NCBI GenBank assembly: GCA_910579805.1
Contig: CAJTWM010000009.1
Location: forward strand, 51,516-115,515
Source of the DNA: an uncultured Lachnospiraceae bacterium
Lineage (GTDB): Bacteria; Bacillota; Clostridia; Lachnospirales; Lachnospiraceae
DNA length: 64,000 nt
Reading direction: 5' to 3'
The position numbers were made by a program, and so were the translations under genes. The notes beneath the pieces are model-generated. The model saw nothing but the letters and a program-made list of their open reading frames with translations. It did no database searches and was not told where the DNA came from. Numbering within the stretch: position 1 is the stretch's first letter; each line of letters starts with the position of its first letter. This document shows, one piece after another, positions 1 to 9,061 of the stretch.

Positions 1-70
1 AAAGATTATCTTTCTTTTAAAGAAAAAGAGAGAGACGTGCAGGAAAAAACAACCGAAAGAGCGGAAGAAT

Positions 71-730
71 ATGCAGGAAACGGTAAATCTAACGGGAATT
101 GTGATAAAGACGGTGCCTATCGGGGATTTCGATAGGCGCGTTGTTTTGTTGACAAAAGAAAGAGGGAAGATATCTGCCTTCGCGAAAGGCGCAAGGAGGC
201 CGAACAGCAGACTGCTGGCGGCAACGACCCCGTTCTGTTTCGGGGAGTTCAATCTGTATGAAGGAAGGACTTCCTATAATATCATGGAGGCCTGCATATC
301 TAATTACTTTGAAACACTGCGGGAGGATTTCGAAGCGGCTTATTATGGAATGTACTTTATGGAGATCGCGGATTATTATGCACGGGAAAATAATGATGAA
401 AAAGAGATGTTAAAGCTTGTCTATCAGTCCCTGAGAGCGCTGCAGCATAAAGGGATTGATAACGAATTGATCCGTTACATATATGAGATCAAGGCGGTCG
501 CCGTAAACGGAGAATATCCGGGGATTCCCACAGACAGGCAGTTTTCCGAGTCGGCGGTCTATGCGCTTCATTTTATTGAAACGTCGCAGATCGGCAAACT
601 GTATACTTTTACCGTTACCAGAGAGGTCCTTTCGGAATTGAAATATACGGCAGGGAAACTGCGGGAGCGATTTATGAATCAAAAATTTAAAAGTCTGGAG
701 GTTTTGGAAACAATACAAAAACCTTGTTGA
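71..730 (+). CDS. recO: DNA repair protein RecO
   Basis: RecO loads RecA onto SSB-coated DNA in RecFOR recombinational repair. The N-terminal ~80 residues look like the RecO OB fold (TGIVIKTVPIGDFDRRVVLLT, then GKISAFAKGARR) and the rest is helical. At 219 residues it is slightly short for the family (about 240-250). The zinc-binding Cys pairs of many RecO proteins are absent; the only late Cys is the last residue. The ATG at 71 follows GAGCGGAAGA. RecO commonly follows era, but the preceding gene lies outside the window. The stop overlaps the -35 of the next promoter. Confidence 0.93.
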   Translation: MQETVNLTGIVIKTVPIGDFDRRVVLLTKERGKISAFAKGARRPNSRLLAATTPFCFGEFNLYEGRTSYNIMEACISNYFETLREDFEAAYYGMYFMEIADYYARENNDEKEMLKLVYQSLRALQHKGIDNELIRYIYEIKAVAVNGEYPGIPTDRQFSESAVYALHFIETSQIGKLYTFTVTREVLSELKYTAGKLRERFMNQKFKSLEVLETIQKPC

Positions 731-755
731 AAAACCAAGGCAACTCGGATATAAT
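727..755 (+). promoter_or_regulatory. Sigma-A promoter for the lipoprotein-glyQS-alaS run
   Basis: TTGAAA (727-732), 17-bp spacer, perfect TATAAT (750-755). It starts in the recO stop codon. The leader to the ATG at 849 contains a short AGGTGG/CCACCT inverted repeat (781-806). Confidence 0.75.
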
Positions 756-848
756 AGATAGTTAAGTATGAAGAAAATTTAGGTGGGAATTGAAAATTTT
801 CCACCTTCGAATTGGGAAAAAGATGCAGACTAAGGAGAGGCAGGTTGT

Positions 849-1469
849 ATGAGAGGGCAGAGACTGAAAGCGGTTCTGGCAGTAGGGATATTGTGTATGG
901 TTTTATGTGCCTGCGGCCGGGATTCCAATGTAACGAAAGAAACAACCGTAAAGGTCGGACAGGACGGGACGGTCACCAATACTATCATAGAAAATTTTGA
1001 CGGCTCCCTTTATAGTGCGGATGATCTACAGAGCATGATGCTGAGCGAGGTATCGTCGTTTAATTCCGCCACGGGAGGAAAGAGCATCACGATCGACAAA
1101 GTGGAGGCGTCGGAGGGACAGATCGAGGTGGCCATGACCTATGCCAACGCTTCTGTTTACGAGGAATTTAACGAGAGAACTTTCTTCTACGGAACCATGA
1201 AAGAATTTTACGGTTCCGGCATCAAGACGGAAGGCATCGTGCTTCATACAAAAGACGACGAATCTTACGGAATGGAAGAACTCCTGAAAAAAGAGGATAC
1301 CTGTATCCTTGTTTTGGAAAAATCAAAGACAGAAGGTTCGATCAGGATAGAAACACCTTCCAAGATTTTATATGTCAGCGATAACGTGGAGTTTCTTTCG
1401 GGTAAAAGCGCAAGGGTTTCGGCGGACACGGAGGAACCGGCCTACCTGATCGTAAAGGGGGAAAAGTAA
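849..1469 (+). CDS. Predicted lipoprotein of unknown function
   Basis: The signal peptide is basic (RGQRLK) then hydrophobic and ends in a lipobox with L19-C20-A21-C22, so a lipid-anchored extracytoplasmic protein is predicted. The remainder (206 residues in total) is a soluble, acidic domain that I do not recognise. The start at 849 has a good AAGGAGAGG site. A strong promoter lies 94 bp upstream, and glyQS follows after 75 bp with no terminator, so co-transcription is likely. No catalytic motif is visible. Confidence 0.8.
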   Translation: MRGQRLKAVLAVGILCMVLCACGRDSNVTKETTVKVGQDGTVTNTIIENFDGSLYSADDLQSMMLSEVSSFNSATGGKSITIDKVEASEGQIEVAMTYANASVYEEFNERTFFYGTMKEFYGSGIKTEGIVLHTKDDESYGMEELLKKEDTCILVLEKSKTEGSIRIETPSKILYVSDNVEFLSGKSARVSADTEEPAYLIVKGEK

Positions 1470-1544
1470 AGGAACTGGGAGATACGCAGGCAGACGGATA
1501 GGATGATAGAGACCGTAACAGATTTTGAAAGGAGTAGTTGATAA

Positions 1545-2933
1545 ATGGAAAAGACAATGGAAAAGATTGTGGCGTTGGCAAAGGCGAGAGGATTTGTATA
1601 TCCGGGATCGGAGATTTACGGAGGTCTTGCCAACACATGGGATTACGGTAATTTGGGAGTAGAGTTAAAAAATAATGTAAAAAAGGCATGGTGGCAGAAA
1701 TTCGTCATGGAAAACCCTTATAATGTAGGCGTGGACTGCGCCATTTTGATGAATCCGCAAACATGGGTGGCATCCGGGCATTTGGGCGGTTTTTCCGATC
1801 CTTTGATGGATTGTAAGGAGTGCCACGAGCGTTTCCGTGCAGATAAGCTGATCGAAGACTTTGCTGAAGAAAAGGGAATGACTTTGGAAGAGTCGGTGGA
1901 TGCATGGAGTCAGGAAAAAATGAAACAGTTCATTGAAGATAACAATATTCCCTGTCCTACATGCGGTAAGCATAATTTTACGGATATCAGACAGTTTAAC
2001 CTTATGTTTAAGACTTTTCAGGGAGTGACGGAAGACGCGAAGAATACGGTCTATTTAAGACCGGAGACGGCGCAGGGTATTTTCGTGAACTTTAAAAACG
2101 TACAAAGGACTTCCCGTAAGAAGATTCCTTTCGGTATCGGGCAGATCGGTAAATCTTTCCGTAATGAGATCACGCCGGGCAACTTTACTTTCCGTACAAG
2201 AGAATTTGAGCAAATGGAACTTGAATTTTTCTGCGAGCCGGGAACGGATCTGGAGTGGTTCCAGTATTGGAGAGGATTCTGCAGGGATTGGCTGCTTTCT
2301 CTTGGCATGAAAGAAGAGGAGATGCGTTTAAGGGATCATTCTCCGGAAGAGCTTTGTTTCTATTCCAAAGGAACGACGGACATCGAATTTTTATTCCCCT
2401 TCGGCTGGGGTGAGCTTTGGGGAATCGCGGACAGGACGGATTATGACCTGACGCAGCATCAGAATACGTCCGGTGAGGATATGTCCTATTTTGATGATGA
2501 AAAGAAGGAGAAATATGTGCCTTATGTGATCGAACCTTCGCTCGGTGCGGACCGGGTTGTGCTCGCTTTCCTTTGCGCAGCTTATGATGAAGAAGAGATC
2601 GGAGAGGGAGACGTGCGTACCGTATTGCATTTCCATCCGGCGCTGGCACCCGTAAAGATCGGAGTACTGCCTCTTTCTAAAAAGTTAAACGAAGGCGCGG
2701 AAAAAATATTTATGCAGTTATCTAAGAAATATAACTGTGAATTTGACGACAGGGGAAATATTGGCAAAAGGTACCGCAGACAGGATGAGATCGGAACGCC
2801 GTTCTGTATTACATATGATTTTGATTCTGAAACGGACAACTGCGTAACGGTACGTTTCCGGGATTCTATGGAACAGGAGAGGATTTCCGTCGATAAACTG
2901 GAGGAATATTTTGCAGATAAATTTTCATTTTAA
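1545..2933 (+). CDS. glyQS: Glycine--tRNA ligase, single-chain homodimeric type
   Basis: Charges tRNA-Gly with glycine. This is the eukaryote/archaeal-like alpha2 class II enzyme, not the split GlyQ/GlyS type. It has an early FVYPGSEIYGG, class II motif 2 around RPETAQGIFVNFKNV, and a C-terminal anticodon-binding domain (PVKIGVLPLSKK onward). A zinc ribbon is suggested by two Cys pairs, C90/C93 and C137/C140. The length of 462 residues is normal. The ATG at 1545 lies 10 nt after GGAG. No T-box motif is present in the 75-bp upstream gap. alaS follows after 83 bp. Confidence 0.96.
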   Translation: MEKTMEKIVALAKARGFVYPGSEIYGGLANTWDYGNLGVELKNNVKKAWWQKFVMENPYNVGVDCAILMNPQTWVASGHLGGFSDPLMDCKECHERFRADKLIEDFAEEKGMTLEESVDAWSQEKMKQFIEDNNIPCPTCGKHNFTDIRQFNLMFKTFQGVTEDAKNTVYLRPETAQGIFVNFKNVQRTSRKKIPFGIGQIGKSFRNEITPGNFTFRTREFEQMELEFFCEPGTDLEWFQYWRGFCRDWLLSLGMKEEEMRLRDHSPEELCFYSKGTTDIEFLFPFGWGELWGIADRTDYDLTQHQNTSGEDMSYFDDEKKEKYVPYVIEPSLGADRVVLAFLCAAYDEEEIGEGDVRTVLHFHPALAPVKIGVLPLSKKLNEGAEKIFMQLSKKYNCEFDDRGNIGKRYRRQDEIGTPFCITYDFDSETDNCVTVRFRDSMEQERISVDKLEEYFADKFSF

Positions 2934-3016
2934 AGGTCGTAAAATGGAAAACGAAAGTCATTTGAGGATAGAAAACGGATTGGATCCGATGGAAATGAAA
3001 CTTGGAGGAAACTATC

Positions 3017-5671
3017 ATGAAACCATATGGCGTAAATGAATTACGGAAAATGTATTTGGAGTTTTTTGAGAGTAAAGAGCATTTAAAGATGAAGAGCTTT
3101 TCTCTTGTGCCGCATAATGATAACAGTCTTTTGATCATCAATTCCGGTATGGCGCCGCTGAAGCCTTATTTTACCGGGCAGGAAATTCCGCCCAAAAGGC
3201 GGGTGACTACCTGCCAGAAATGCGTGCGTACCGGCGATATTGAAAATGTAGGGAAAACGGCAAGGCATCTTACTTTTTTTGAGATGCTCGGAAATTTTTC
3301 TTTTGGCGATTATTTTAAGCGGGATGCGATCAAGTGGAGCTGGGAGTTTTTAACGGAAATAATCGGTATGGATCCGGAAAGGCTCTATCCTTCCATTTAT
3401 TGCGAGGATGATGAAGCTTATGAGATCTGGACGAAAGAAGTGGGAGTGCCGGAAGAGAAGATTACAAGGTTTTACCGTGACGAAACCGGCGCGTGCGATA
3501 ATTTCTGGGAGCACGGAGCGGGTCCCTGCGGCCCTTGTTCCGAGATCTATTATGACAGAGGGCTGCAATACGGATGCGGAAAACCGGATTGTAAAGTAGG
3601 CTGCGACTGCGACCGTTTTATGGAAGTGTGGAATAACGTATTTACGCAGTTTGACGGCGACGGACACGGTAACTATACGGAACTTGCCCAAAAGAATATT
3701 GATACGGGTATGGGATTAGAGAGGCTTGCCGTTGTGGTACAGGATGTGGACAGCGTATTTGATATCGATACGATGAAAGCGATCCGCGACCGTATCTGCG
3801 AACTGGCGGCGGTAACATATCAGGAAGAAGAGGCAAAAGACGTTTCCATCCGTCTGATCACGGATCATATCCGTTCTTCCACTTTTATGATCTCCGACGG
3901 TATCATGCCCTCTAACGAAGGCCGGGGGTATGTGCTTAGAAGGTTGATCCGCCGGGCGGCAAGACACGGGAGAAAGCTGGGGATTGAAGGTGAATTTCTT
4001 GCCAATCTGAGCGCTACGGTCATTGCGGAATGCAAGGACGGCTATCCGGAATTAGAGGAGAAAAAAGAGTTTATTTTTAATGTGCTCACACAGGAAGAGA
4101 ATAAATTCAATAAGACGATCGATCAGGGACTTTCCATTTTGGAAGATATGGAAAGGGGGATGGAGAAAGAAGGCAAAAAGCAGTTATCCGGCGCAGATGC
4201 CTTTAAATTATACGATACTTACGGCTTTCCTTTGGATCTTACCATGGAAATTCTGGAAGAAAAAGGTTTTGGCGTAGACGAAAAAGGGTTTGACGCCGCC
4301 ATGGAAGAGCAGAAAGAAACAGCCCGTAAGGCTCGGAAAGCGACCAATTATATGGGGGCGGACGTGACGGTATACGAATCTATCGACCCTTCCGTCACAT
4401 CGGAATTTGTAGGTTATGACAGATTGGAGCATGTATCGAAGATTTCGGTGCTGACGACGGAAAGCGAGATCACGGATGCTTTAACGGACGGACAGACAGG
4501 TACGGTCATTGTGGAAGAAACACCGTTTTATGCGACCATGGGCGGACAGTGCGCGGATACAGGTACGATTCTGACAGAGGCAGGAGAATTTGCGGTAGAG
4601 GATACCGTGAAGCTTTTGGGCGGTAAGGTAGGACATATCGGTAAGATGACAAGGGGAATGCTGAAAGCCGGCGATACCGCGACATTAAAGGCGGATGCGC
4701 AGAGAAGGGCAAATATCTGTAAAAACCACAGCGCTACCCACCTTCTGCAAAAAGCCCTGCGTACCGTACTCGGCAGTCATGTGGAACAGGCAGGTTCTTA
4801 TGTGGACGGAGAAAGGCTGCGTTTTGACTTTAGTCATTTTTCGGCAATGACAAAGGAAGAGATCGATAAAGTGGAGCGGCTGGTGAATGAAAAGATCGTG
4901 GAGAATATGCCGGTCGTAACGGATATCTGCGATATTGAAGAAGCGAAAAAATCGGGCGCTATGGCGTTGTTTGGCGAAAAATACGGGGAAAAAGTCCGGG
5001 TTGTCAGGATGGGAGATTTTTCCATTGAACTTTGCGGCGGCACCCATGTAAGATCAACGGGAACTATCACGGCCTTTAAGATCGTGTCGGAAAGCGGCGT
5101 GGCAGCAGGAGTAAGAAGGATCGAAGCCCTGACGGGCGGAGGCGTATTCGCTTATTATGCAAAGTTGGAAGAAACCATGGAAAAAGCCGCAAAAGCAGTG
5201 AAGACAACGCCTGCCGGCCTGCTGGAAAAGATAGAGCATTTAACGGCGGAATTGAAAAAACTGCAGAGTGAAAATGAATCTTTAAAAAGTAAGGCCGCGA
5301 AAGAAGCCTTAGGAGACGTTTTGGATAAAGTTACGGAGGTAAAGGGTGTGAAACTGCTTGCTGCCAGCGTGTCCGGTGTGGATATGAACGGTCTGCGGGA
5401 TCTGGGCGATCAGTTGAGGGACAAACTGGGAGAAGGCGTGGTCGTACTTGCATCGGATATAGAGGGCAAAGTCAATCTGATTGCCATGGCGACTGAAACG
5501 GCCATGCAGAAGGGCGCTCATGCAGGAAATCTGATCAAAGGTATCGCCGGCTTTGTCGGAGGCGGAGGCGGAGGCCGTCCGAATATGGCGCAGGCAGGAG
5601 GTAAAAATCCTGCGGGAATACCAGAGGCGGTAAAGGAAACGGCCCATGTTTTGGAGGCTCAGTTATCTTAA
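3017..5671 (+). CDS. alaS: Alanine--tRNA ligase
   Basis: Class II enzyme that charges tRNA-Ala and edits Ser/Gly mischarges. The catalytic domain includes the FFEMLGNFSFGDYFK segment. The editing domain has HSATH and the CGGTH motif, and the C-terminal oligomerisation/DHHA1 region ends with a poly-Gly stretch before RPNMAQAGG. Length is 884 residues. I chose the ATG at 3017 because GGAGG ends 8 nt upstream and the protein then starts MKPYGVNELRKMYLEFF, as expected; the TTG at 3002 overlaps that ribosome site. It is probably co-transcribed with glyQS. Confidence 0.96.
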   Translation: MKPYGVNELRKMYLEFFESKEHLKMKSFSLVPHNDNSLLIINSGMAPLKPYFTGQEIPPKRRVTTCQKCVRTGDIENVGKTARHLTFFEMLGNFSFGDYFKRDAIKWSWEFLTEIIGMDPERLYPSIYCEDDEAYEIWTKEVGVPEEKITRFYRDETGACDNFWEHGAGPCGPCSEIYYDRGLQYGCGKPDCKVGCDCDRFMEVWNNVFTQFDGDGHGNYTELAQKNIDTGMGLERLAVVVQDVDSVFDIDTMKAIRDRICELAAVTYQEEEAKDVSIRLITDHIRSSTFMISDGIMPSNEGRGYVLRRLIRRAARHGRKLGIEGEFLANLSATVIAECKDGYPELEEKKEFIFNVLTQEENKFNKTIDQGLSILEDMERGMEKEGKKQLSGADAFKLYDTYGFPLDLTMEILEEKGFGVDEKGFDAAMEEQKETARKARKATNYMGADVTVYESIDPSVTSEFVGYDRLEHVSKISVLTTESEITDALTDGQTGTVIVEETPFYATMGGQCADTGTILTEAGEFAVEDTVKLLGGKVGHIGKMTRGMLKAGDTATLKADAQRRANICKNHSATHLLQKALRTVLGSHVEQAGSYVDGERLRFDFSHFSAMTKEEIDKVERLVNEKIVENMPVVTDICDIEEAKKSGAMALFGEKYGEKVRVVRMGDFSIELCGGTHVRSTGTITAFKIVSESGVAAGVRRIEALTGGGVFAYYAKLEETMEKAAKAVKTTPAGLLEKIEHLTAELKKLQSENESLKSKAAKEALGDVLDKVTEVKGVKLLAASVSGVDMNGLRDLGDQLRDKLGEGVVVLASDIEGKVNLIAMATETAMQKGAHAGNLIKGIAGFVGGGGGGRPNMAQAGGKNPAGIPEAVKETAHVLEAQLS

Positions 5672-5708
5672 AACTTAAGAAACTTAAGAAACATTTTTCA
5701 AAAAATAG

Positions 5709-5736
5709 TTGACGGATAGGGTTTTTGTGATATAAT
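5709..5736 (+). promoter_or_regulatory. Promoter of rpsU
   Basis: TTGACG (5709-5714), 16-bp spacer, TATAAT (5731-5736) with an upstream TG giving an extended -10. The leader has a small CAGTC/GACTG inverted repeat just before the GGGAGGT ribosome site. Confidence 0.78.
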
Positions 5737-5830
5737 ATAAATTGTGCAGATGGGTATCCGTATCAGTATGCATAAAATTAACCCAATCAGTCGAGTAACT
5801 TCGCGGGACTGAAGGGAGGTCAGGTGTGAT

Positions 5831-6007
5831 ATGTCAAACGTAATCGTAAAAGAGAATGAGACTTTAGACAGCGCTTTACGTCGTTTCAAGAGAAGCTGCG
5901 CAAAAGCCGGTATCCAGCAGGAGATCCGCAAAAGAGAGCATTACGAGAAGCCTAGCGTAAAACGTAAGAAGAAATCTGAAGCAGCAAGAAAACGTAAATA
6001 TAACTAA
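5831..6007 (+). CDS. rpsU: 30S ribosomal protein S21
   Basis: 58-residue basic protein starting MSNVIVKENETLDSALRRFK and ending in a Lys/Arg-rich tail (SEAARKRKYN), which is diagnostic of S21. S21 binds the 30S platform near the anti-Shine-Dalgarno region. The ATG lies 10 nt after GGGAGGT. It has its own strong promoter and is followed by a hairpin, so it is probably monocistronic or only partly read through into the next gene. Confidence 0.96.
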   Translation: MSNVIVKENETLDSALRRFKRSCAKAGIQQEIRKREHYEKPSVKRKKKSEAARKRKYN

Positions 6008-6016
6008 TTGTGTGAC

Positions 6017-6050
6017 AAGTCTCTGACCCTGACGGTGAGAGACTTTGTTA
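6017..6050 (+). terminator. Probable rpsU terminator
   Basis: AAGTCTCT (6017-6024) pairs perfectly with AGAGACTT (6038-6045), followed by TTGTTATT. The stem is 8 bp and the T tract is broken, so some readthrough into the next gene is possible. Confidence 0.55.
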
Positions 6051-6094
6051 TTATGAGACAGTCGGTAAGCGGCAAAAGAGGATGGGAGATAAAC

Positions 6095-6688
6095 ATGTGG
6101 ACAAGGGAGATCTTGGGTACGGATGTATATCATCTTGTATCGGCATTTATTGTATATAGTATATTAGGGTGGTTTGTAGAATCTATTTATATGTCTTTCT
6201 GTAATAGGAAATTAACCAACAGAGGGTTTGCAAAAGGGCCGTTTTGTCCGATCTATGGTTTCGGAGGCGTGCTGGGATATTTGATACTTCATCCTTTACA
6301 TAACAATGTAGTCGCGCTTTATCTTACCGGTGCTTTTTTGGCTACGGCATTTGAATTTCTGGTCGGGAAACTAATGATCAGGACGTTAGGGGAATTATGG
6401 TGGGACTATAATAACAAACCTTTTAATTATAAAGGGATCATTTGTCTGGAGAGCACGGTCGCCTGGGGATTTTATGCAGTGATCATCATTACTTTCCTGC
6501 ATGGAAAGATCATTGGATTTATTGACTGGTATAATCCTACTTTCGGGATTATTGTCTGCCGGATCATATTGCTGCTCATGGCAATCGATTATTGTATGCA
6601 GCTCTATAAAGTGCTTCATGTACAGATCAAAGCGCAGAGAGAAAAATTGATTGACAAATATCAGACTTTTAAGGCAAGATGGTATTAA
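6095..6688 (+). CDS. Putative ABC-transporter type IV membrane protein (CmpB-like)
   Basis: 197-residue integral membrane protein with about five hydrophobic segments. It has the conserved signature GWFVESIY, then NRGFAKGPFCPIYGFG, and later LWWDYNNKPFNYKGIICLES with a following Trp. These match the family described as putative ABC-transporter type IV; no partner ATPase is nearby and the transport role is unproven. The ATG at 6095 follows GGGAGA. An in-frame TTG at 6008 would start in the rpsU terminator and is unlikely. A strong terminator follows. Confidence 0.8.
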   Translation: MWTREILGTDVYHLVSAFIVYSILGWFVESIYMSFCNRKLTNRGFAKGPFCPIYGFGGVLGYLILHPLHNNVVALYLTGAFLATAFEFLVGKLMIRTLGELWWDYNNKPFNYKGIICLESTVAWGFYAVIIITFLHGKIIGFIDWYNPTFGIIVCRIILLLMAIDYCMQLYKVLHVQIKAQREKLIDKYQTFKARWY

Positions 6689-6712
6689 CGATACAGGCAT
6701 GGAGAAGGATAT

Positions 6713-6746
6713 ATAAGGAACGGAATGCGGACCGTTCCTTATTTTT
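6713..6746 (+). terminator. Intrinsic terminator
   Basis: 11-bp stem, ATAAGGAACGG (6713-6723) with CCGTTCCTTAT (6732-6742), 8-nt loop, then TTTTTG overlapping the stem end. Confidence 0.88.
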
Positions 6747-6797
6747 GTGGAAAAACCGTATATATTTGGAAAGAAAAACATATTTATTAGGTAAAGA

Positions 6798-7988
6798 GTG
6801 TATAAAAGGGGCAAAAATTTGGGAAAGGGATTTTTAAAAAAATGTGCGGCAGGTTTTCTGGCGGTCGTATTATTTGTGCAGTGCGGTCTGTACACACAGG
6901 CGGCGCAGGTAAACATCGACGCGCCTTCTGCAATTTTAATAGAAGCCTCTACAGGAAAAGTAGTTTTTGAGCAGGATGCGGATTCCAAGCGCAGTCCTGC
7001 AAGTATCACAAAGATCATGACGCTTCTTCTTATTTTTGAAACGTTGGAAGACGGAAAGATCAAATTGTCAGACGACGTTATGACGAGCGCATATGCCAAA
7101 TCCATGGGCGGTTCTCAAGTATTTTTAGAGGAGGGAGAGACGCAGACTTTGGATACTATGATAAAATGTATTGCGGTAGCTTCCGGAAATGACGCCAGTG
7201 TGGCAGTTGCGGAACATATTGCCGGAAGCGAAGCGGAATTTGTGGAAAAAATGAATGCCAAGGCGAAAGAACTGGGCATGAATAATACGCATTTTGTGGA
7301 TTGCTGCGGTCTTACGGATTCCGACGACCATTATACTACGGCGAGAGACGTTGCCATTATGTCAAGGGAACTTACGACCAGATATCCGCAGATCTTTGAT
7401 TATACCCAGATCTGGATGGAAGATATCACCCATGTGACTGCGCAGGGAAGTTCCGTTTTTACGCTTTCCAGCACCAATAAGCTGCTTCGTCAATATGAGT
7501 GGGCGACGGGGCTGAAGACCGGTTCTACCAGTAAGGCAAAATTTTGTCTTTCCGCTACGGCGTCCAAAGACGGAGTAGATCTGATCGCAGTGGTTATGGC
7601 GGCTCCGGATCCAAAAGCGCGTTTTCAGGACGCGGTCACGCTTTTGAACTGCGGGTTCAATGTCTGCAATATTTTTGTGGATAAGAATGAGACGGCGGTA
7701 GGAAATATGGAGGTCAGAGGCGGCGTGGAAAAGAGCGTACCCCTCTGTTATGAAGGGGAATTCAGATTTGTGGATATTGACGGAAACGATTTAGGGAAGA
7801 TCGAAAAGATCGTCCATCTTCCGGAGTATGTCCAAGCGCCTGTTTCAAAGGGGCAGGTCGCAGGTGAGGCGGTGTATTTTCTGAACGGAAAAGCGGTTGG
7901 AAGTGTGCCGATCCTTTTTGACGGGGAAGTGGAAAAGGCGAAATATATAGATTACTTAAAAGAAGGATTATTGTATTTCCTTTTATAG
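6798..7988 (+). CDS. dacF: D-alanyl-D-alanine carboxypeptidase (peptidase S11, DacF/PBP5 type)
   Basis: Trims the terminal D-Ala from peptidoglycan stem peptides outside the membrane. Penicillin-binding motifs are intact: S69-I-T-K72, S129-G-N131 and K240-T-G242. An N-terminal signal peptide (to about QAAQ) and a C-terminal beta-rich domain follow the PBP5 plan. The GTG at 6798 has a weak AGG site; a TTG at 6819, 7 nt after AAAAGGGG, is an equally good start and keeps the signal peptide. A second member of this family lies at 15338. Confidence 0.92.
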   Translation: MYKRGKNLGKGFLKKCAAGFLAVVLFVQCGLYTQAAQVNIDAPSAILIEASTGKVVFEQDADSKRSPASITKIMTLLLIFETLEDGKIKLSDDVMTSAYAKSMGGSQVFLEEGETQTLDTMIKCIAVASGNDASVAVAEHIAGSEAEFVEKMNAKAKELGMNNTHFVDCCGLTDSDDHYTTARDVAIMSRELTTRYPQIFDYTQIWMEDITHVTAQGSSVFTLSSTNKLLRQYEWATGLKTGSTSKAKFCLSATASKDGVDLIAVVMAAPDPKARFQDAVTLLNCGFNVCNIFVDKNETAVGNMEVRGGVEKSVPLCYEGEFRFVDIDGNDLGKIEKIVHLPEYVQAPVSKGQVAGEAVYFLNGKAVGSVPILFDGEVEKAKYIDYLKEGLLYFLL

Positions 7989-8003
7989 AGGATGATTTTG
8001 TGG

Positions 8004-8009
8004 TATACT
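8004..8009 (+). promoter_or_regulatory. Extended -10 upstream of the phosphoesterase gene
   Basis: TGgTATACT with TATACT at 8004-8009. No convincing -35 is visible at the right distance, so this is a weak call. Confidence 0.4.
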
Positions 8010-8071
8010 ATAACGGTTAGGTTCGGCGGCAGGAAAAGGCCGGGCCGTTACGGATGGAATGAGGGAACTGC

Positions 8072-8956
8072 ATGACGGGAATGATTGTTGGGATCGTGTC
8101 GGTCTGTCTGCTGCTTACGGGATGTATGATCTACGATACCCATCGTTTTGTGACGGTGGAGACTACGATACGGTCGGAAAAAATAAAAAAAGAAGTCACG
8201 GCGGTGGTACTGTCGGATATGCATAACAAGTGTTATGGAAAAGGAAACGTTAAGCTTCTTAAGAAAATAGACGAGATACGGCCGGATATGATTTTCATTG
8301 CAGGGGATATGCTGAATGCAAAACCGGGAGCGGATTTTTCCGATACCGTGGCTTTTTTACGGAAACTTGCTTTAAAATACAGACTGCTTTACGGAATCGG
8401 TAATCATGAGCACAGGATCTGTCTGTATCCTGATGTTTATGGGAACATGAACGAAGCGTATTGGGGGGCTCTTCAAGAGGAAAATATTATAAAACTGGAG
8501 AACCGGAAGATAGAGTTTGCGAGGGAAGGGATCGGCGTATACGGCGTTCAGATAGGCAGGGAATTTTATAAACGGTTTAAGATCCGCGACATGGAGACGT
8601 CTTATCTGAAAAAGCTTTTGGGCGAACCGGAGGATAAGTATTTTAACATACTGATCGCCCACAATCCCGATTATTTTGAAACCTACGCGGCATGGGGGGC
8701 GGATCTGGTGCTTTCCGGCCATGTACACGGAGGGATCGTAAGGCTGCCGTTCCTTGGCGGCGTCCTTTCTCCGGCGTGCCGCCTGTTCCCCAAATATGAC
8801 GGTGGGATCTTTAAAGAAAAAAACAGTATGATGATATTGAGCAGGGGTCTGGGATCCCATACCATCCCGATACGCCTGTTTAATCCGGGAGAGCTTCATG
8901 TGCTGCATCTTGGCTCCGGAAACGGAGGAGAGGCAATAATAAATAGAAATAAATAA
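8072..8956 (+). CDS. Membrane-anchored calcineurin-like metallophosphoesterase (YkuE-like)
   Basis: Two-metal phosphoesterase of the YkuE/UDP-2,3-diacylglucosamine pyrophosphatase-like group. Metal-binding motifs occur in order: D-M-H (SDMHNK), G-D (IAGDML), GNHEH, AHNPD and GHVHGG. The N-terminus is hydrophobic and contains LLTGC, which could be a lipobox with Cys18, so the enzyme probably faces outward. Length is 294 residues. The substrate cannot be read from sequence; lipid or wall phosphodiesters are the usual guess. It is separated from scpA by a new promoter. Confidence 0.85.
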   Translation: MTGMIVGIVSVCLLLTGCMIYDTHRFVTVETTIRSEKIKKEVTAVVLSDMHNKCYGKGNVKLLKKIDEIRPDMIFIAGDMLNAKPGADFSDTVAFLRKLALKYRLLYGIGNHEHRICLYPDVYGNMNEAYWGALQEENIIKLENRKIEFAREGIGVYGVQIGREFYKRFKIRDMETSYLKKLLGEPEDKYFNILIAHNPDYFETYAAWGADLVLSGHVHGGIVRLPFLGGVLSPACRLFPKYDGGIFKEKNSMMILSRGLGSHTIPIRLFNPGELHVLHLGSGNGGEAIINRNK

Positions 8957-8989
8957 TCAGGATAATCTCAGGAATAATGTCGTGAGTAC

Positions 8990-9018
8990 TTGAAATTATT
9001 GCTATTTATTAGTAAAAT
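8990..9018 (+). promoter_or_regulatory. Promoter of scpA-scpB
   Basis: TTGAAA (8990-8995), 17-bp spacer, TAAAAT (9013-9018). The TSS would fall near 9025, leaving a short leader to the ATG at 9062. Confidence 0.65.
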
Positions 9019-9061
9019 TAATGGTATGCCTGTTTAGGGTTTGGTAAGAATGGAGGTTTCT

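Noticed and set aside
1..135. Open frame 1 running from the window edge to TAG at 133-135 (charged, starts KDYLSFKEKERD)
   Set aside because: It would overlap recO by 65 nt and does not look like the end of Era, the usual neighbour. Too little to call a gene.
1470..1544. T-box leader for glyQS or alaS
   Set aside because: Both upstream gaps are under 100 bp and lack the T-box core and terminator.
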